Shown: in pieces, positions 13,529-15,406 of the stretch
Position numbering within the stretch: position 1 is the stretch's first letter
Layout: the number at the start of each line of letters is the position of its first letter
Source: Myxococcota bacterium
GTDB lineage: Bacteria > Myxococcota_C > UBA6777
Reading direction: 5' to 3'
Length of the DNA stretch: 15,406 nt
Assembly: GCA_963169055.1 (NCBI GenBank)
Contig: CAUJFU010000116.1
Location: 1 to 15,406, forward strand
Made by a program: the position numbers and the translations under genes
The notes under the pieces: generated by a model
Database searches by the model: none
What the model was told of the DNA's origin: nothing
What the model saw: the letters and a program-made list of their open reading frames with translations, nothing else

Positions 13529-14896
13529 TCATGTATCTTTGTTCGCGGTGGATTGCAACGGAAAACGCACACAAAAACAAGCCCCACCCCATTTCTCGGA
13601 AGTCGTTGCTTTGATATCTCCTTGGTAGGATTGAAGGATCTGCGTCACGCTGTACAAACCAAGCCCTGCCCCACTCATGTTTCTTTTCCACATCTGCTCT
13701 CGATCGCTTTGTGTGGCGTCTGTTGAACCTGATCCTCCTTGTGTCGCAATCGGCAGAACCATCGGCGTTTGGGCTGTTCCTTCGGTGGCGAGGCGCTTGG
13801 TGGTGAAAAAAGGGTCAAAGATCCGCTCACGCAACGCGACGGGGACTCCCGGCCCGTTGTCGTGGAGCTCAAAGCCGATGTATCGGGCCTCTACAAACAC
13901 GCGCAAGTGCAGTTTGGGTTCGGCGGTCTCGATCATCGCATCCAAGGCGTTGCGCACCAAGTTTCCAAAGATCTGTGAGATGTCCGCATAATTCGCTCTG
14001 AACATCGGCATCTCTTTCGGAAGATCGAGTGAGACTTGAACGTGGTGTCGTAAAAAGGGGTCTGCTTGCAAGAAGGCGAGTTCTTGTTGGAGGGCTTCCG
14101 CGAGGTTTAGGGGCCGCCGTTCGGGATCTTGTTCCATTCGGCTTTTGGAGATCAGATTTTCGATCAACGCTAGGATGCGGTTCATCGCTTCATGGATCGT
14201 GCGCATCGAAGGCCGCCATGCGATCGGTGGAAAGCCGCGTTCTTCTTCAAATTGTTCAAGGGAGTCACACAATTGTTCGATATGCCCCAAGATCAAACCA
14301 AGCGGCGTATTGAGGTTGTGGCAGATCCCTTGTACCAAAGCCCCGATGGCTGCTTGTTTTTGTTGGCGCAGCAGATCTTCTTGCGTCAGACGCAGATGTT
14401 TGTTGGCCTCTCGCAACTCTCGCTCCGTTTCTCGAAGCTTGGCGTTGCTCTCTTCGAGTTCTTCTAAATAGCGCTTGGCGGTCTTTTGAAGACGATACCT
14501 CTCCAGACCTTTGGCTGTGATATCGAGCAAGTCTTCGGGCAGGCAAGGCTTTAAGATGAGGTAGTACAGATCCAGCCGATTGATCGCTTTGACCGCGTCT
14601 GCTTTTTCGACTTTGCCCGAGATCAAGATCTGTGTGGCCAGCGGTTGGATTTGTTTGGCTTGTTCGAGAACTTCGATCCCCGTCAGGTGCGGTGTGTTCT
14701 CCAGTTTGAAGTCCACTAACATCAAACCCACCGGATGTTGCTTCAAAAAATCCAGCGCTTCTTGAGCATACGAAAAGCCGTGGACATTCCATGCCTTGTT
14801 CATCCGGAGATTTCCGACCAGTCCTCGTAAGACTTGTGCTTCATTGTCTAACACGAGGATCTCTTCTTGTTCTGCTTTGCGCTGAATGGGTTGCAT
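13529..14896 (-). CDS. Receiver-histidine kinase hybrid with a lid insertion
   Basis: 455 residues. A receiver domain at 12-135 has VLDNEA (Asp17, with Asn18 in place of the usual second acid), the phosphoacceptor Asp62 in LMLVDFKL, Ser93 in LISG and Lys116 in LILKP. A coiled-coil linker (135-182) leads to a HisKA-type helix with His193 (GICHNLNTPLG). The HATPase domain has NLVRNALDA (312-320), DNGPGV (346-351), IFDPFFTTK (359-367) and GAGLGL (409-414). Between FFTTK and GAGLGL there is a roughly 40-residue Gly/Thr/Ser-rich insertion (368-407) that the family lacks. No membrane segment or signal is seen, so it is cytosolic and probably takes input through the receiver from another kinase. The ATG at 14896 has GAGGAG four bases upstream; open frame further upstream runs through noncoding DNA and is rejected. 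Confidence 0.92.
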   Translation of the reverse strand: MQPIQRKAEQEEILVLDNEAQVLRGLVGNLRMNKAWNVHGFSYAQEALDFLKQHPVGLMLVDFKLENTPHLTGIEVLEQAKQIQPLATQILISGKVEKADAVKAINRLDLYYLILKPCLPEDLLDITAKGLERYRLQKTAKRYLEELEESNAKLRETERELREANKHLRLTQEDLLRQQKQAAIGALVQGICHNLNTPLGLILGHIEQLCDSLEQFEEERGFPPIAWRPSMRTIHEAMNRILALIENLISKSRMEQDPERRPLNLAEALQQELAFLQADPFLRHHVQVSLDLPKEMPMFRANYADISQIFGNLVRNALDAMIETAEPKLHLRVFVEARYIGFELHDNGPGVPVALRERIFDPFFTTKRLATEGTAQTPMVLPIATQGGSGSTDATQSDREQMWKRNMSGAGLGLYSVTQILQSYQGDIKATTSEKWGGACFCVRFPLQSTANKDT

Positions 14897-14999
14897 CTTG
14901 CTCCTCTCTCCACCACTTGCACCGTACCCACCTACAAAAGCACAGGAAATCACGCTGTTTCTTCTTTGCTCTGGCTTGACACTTCTTTTCAAAACAGGC
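14897..14999. other. Upstream region of the histidine kinase
   Basis: These 103 bases lie between the histidine kinase start and the minus-strand terminator. They hold the GAGGAG ribosome-binding site (14901-14906). I found no convincing -35/-10 pair for the kinase on the minus strand, so its promoter is not identified. Confidence 0.45.
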
Positions 15000-15039
15000 A
15001 AAAAAAAAGAGTGCAAACATCGCTTCGATGGGTCACTCT
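15000..15039 (-). terminator. Intrinsic terminator on the minus strand
   Basis: Reading the minus strand, AGAGTG pairs with CACTCT and CATCG pairs with CGATG around an AAG loop, with a small internal bulge; a run of nine Ts follows at once. This is the best intrinsic terminator in the window. It lies about 105 bases before the histidine kinase start and overlaps the end of the likely IS110 remnant. It would stop minus-strand transcription coming from the right, or act as an attenuator for the kinase if its promoter lies further upstream. Confidence 0.75.
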
Positions 15040-15248
15040 CGCGGCACGGAGTGGTGCGCTTGATCACCTTGGCTCTCCAAAAGCAACACAAATGTTTCCC
15101 GAATGGAAGAGAGCGTACACCAAAGAAGCCCATACTCCGAAAGAAAACCGCGCAACTGATTCGTACTTTGTCTTGTGCTTGATACACACAACAGATCCAT
15201 ACCATACCCAACATACCGATCCAACTGATCGCGTTCATCGAATATGGA
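15033..15248 (-). pseudogene. Probable IS110-type transposase remnant
   Basis: About 70 codons on the minus strand. The stretch TNQLRGFLSEYGLLW matches the NQ(I/L)RGxLxEYG motif characteristic of IS110-family transposases. The same gap-free register extends upstream through DERDQLDRY (compare the E-E-Q-Q block) and downstream through SSIRETFVLLLE (compare LRxxLPxLLE). The frame ends about 40 residues after the motif, at an early stop at 15033. The fragment lacks the N-terminal DEDD RuvC-like part and the C-terminal Ser motif, so it is inactive. No transposon ends were seen. The recognition is by motif memory, not by search. An alternative reading is a small gene of 55 residues starting at 15200. 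Confidence 0.5.
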
Positions 15249-15278
15249 CCGCCACCCAACACGCAAGGAGCAAATCGC

Positions 15279-15406
15279 ATGAATCAACGTCGTCTTCCCA
15301 ACACTTCGATCCCTCGGTGGGGGGGGGCCTTGACCTTCCTTGCCGTGTTGATCGGCCTGATCGCGTATGCTCCCGATGCACGCGCTCAATCCGCAAACTG
15401 CCAAGC
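15279..15406 (+). CDS. Secreted protein, 5' part only
   Basis: The gene runs off the right end of the window, so only 42 codons are visible. They begin MNQRRLPNTSIPRW, followed by a hydrophobic stretch (ALTFLAVLIGLIAYAP) and a likely signal peptidase site at ARA-QS, so the product is exported. The ATG at 15279 has AAGGAG eight bases upstream. A run of nine Gs occupies 15319-15327, encoding Trp-Gly-Gly near codon 14, so slippage would put the frame out. The upstream region, 15033-15248, includes the IS110-like remnant. No function can be assigned. Confidence 0.75.
   Translation, partial: MNQRRLPNTSIPRWGGALTFLAVLIGLIAYAPDARAQSANCQ
15319..15327 (+). repeat. Poly-G run of nine in the signal-peptide region
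   Basis: Nine consecutive Gs occur in codons 14-17 of the exported protein gene. Homopolymers of this length can slip in replication and would switch the gene on or off. It is also a place where sequencing errors are common. Confidence 0.7.

Noticed and set aside
14897-15280. An N-terminal extension of 128 residues of the histidine kinase, starting at 15280
   Set aside because: It crosses the minus-strand terminator and the signal-peptide gene start, has no ribosome-binding site at its ATG, and reads as compositionally random. GAGGAG and the start of the receiver domain point to 14896.

Overview
The window looks like a stretch of chromosome from a Gram-negative bacterium of the Myxococcota or former Deltaproteobacteria type. 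The reasons are a eukaryotic-like Ser/Thr kinase paired with an FHA protein, several lipoproteins, a Pal/OmpA-type outer-membrane anchor with CpoB/YbgF-like partners, a soluble receiver-histidine kinase and a RimO of familiar type. Base composition is mixed, roughly half G+C by eye. The taxonomic placement is an inference from gene content only.

Layout, left to right. (1) Bases 117-4307, minus strand: a two-gene phospho-signalling unit, a tandem-FHA coiled-coil protein followed by a SHOCT-kinase-WD40 protein. A doubtful 44-codon ORF overlaps the FHA start by an ATGA. (2) 4439-4838: an intergenic region with a near-consensus plus-strand promoter and a perfect 10-bp hairpin just before the next ribosome-binding site. 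(3) 4839-7474, plus strand: a secreted protein with two C2-like domains, a membrane protein with a PH-like tail, and thymidylate kinase, with short degenerate tandem repeats before and inside the start of these genes. (4) 7560-8621, minus strand: a TPR protein with a zincin-like domain that has lost its zinc ligands. (5) 8896-10308, plus strand: rimO, divergent from the TPR gene. (6) 10328-13215, minus strand: a cell-envelope group consisting of a Cys-rich Pal-like lipoprotein followed by two CpoB/YbgF-like coiled-coil/TPR lipoproteins. Two tandem copies of a 57-60 bp structured repeat lie between the Pal-like gene and the first CpoB-like gene. (7) 13529-14896, minus strand: a receiver-histidine kinase with an unusual insertion in its ATP lid. 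(8) 14897-15406: a clear intrinsic terminator on the minus strand, a probable IS110-type transposase remnant, and the start of a secreted protein gene with a run of nine Gs in its signal-peptide region.

How the genes may work together. The FHA/kinase pair is a plausible kinase-reader module. The Pal-like and CpoB-like proteins would tether the outer membrane to peptidoglycan and coordinate envelope constriction, apparently apart from tolQRAB, none of which is visible here. tmk and rimO are housekeeping genes. I see no classical mobile island, CRISPR array, tRNA or rRNA. The items most worth a second look are the tandem structured repeat, the Cys-rich Pal, the dead zincin, the tandem C2-like secreted protein and the repeat-built N-terminus of thymidylate kinase.
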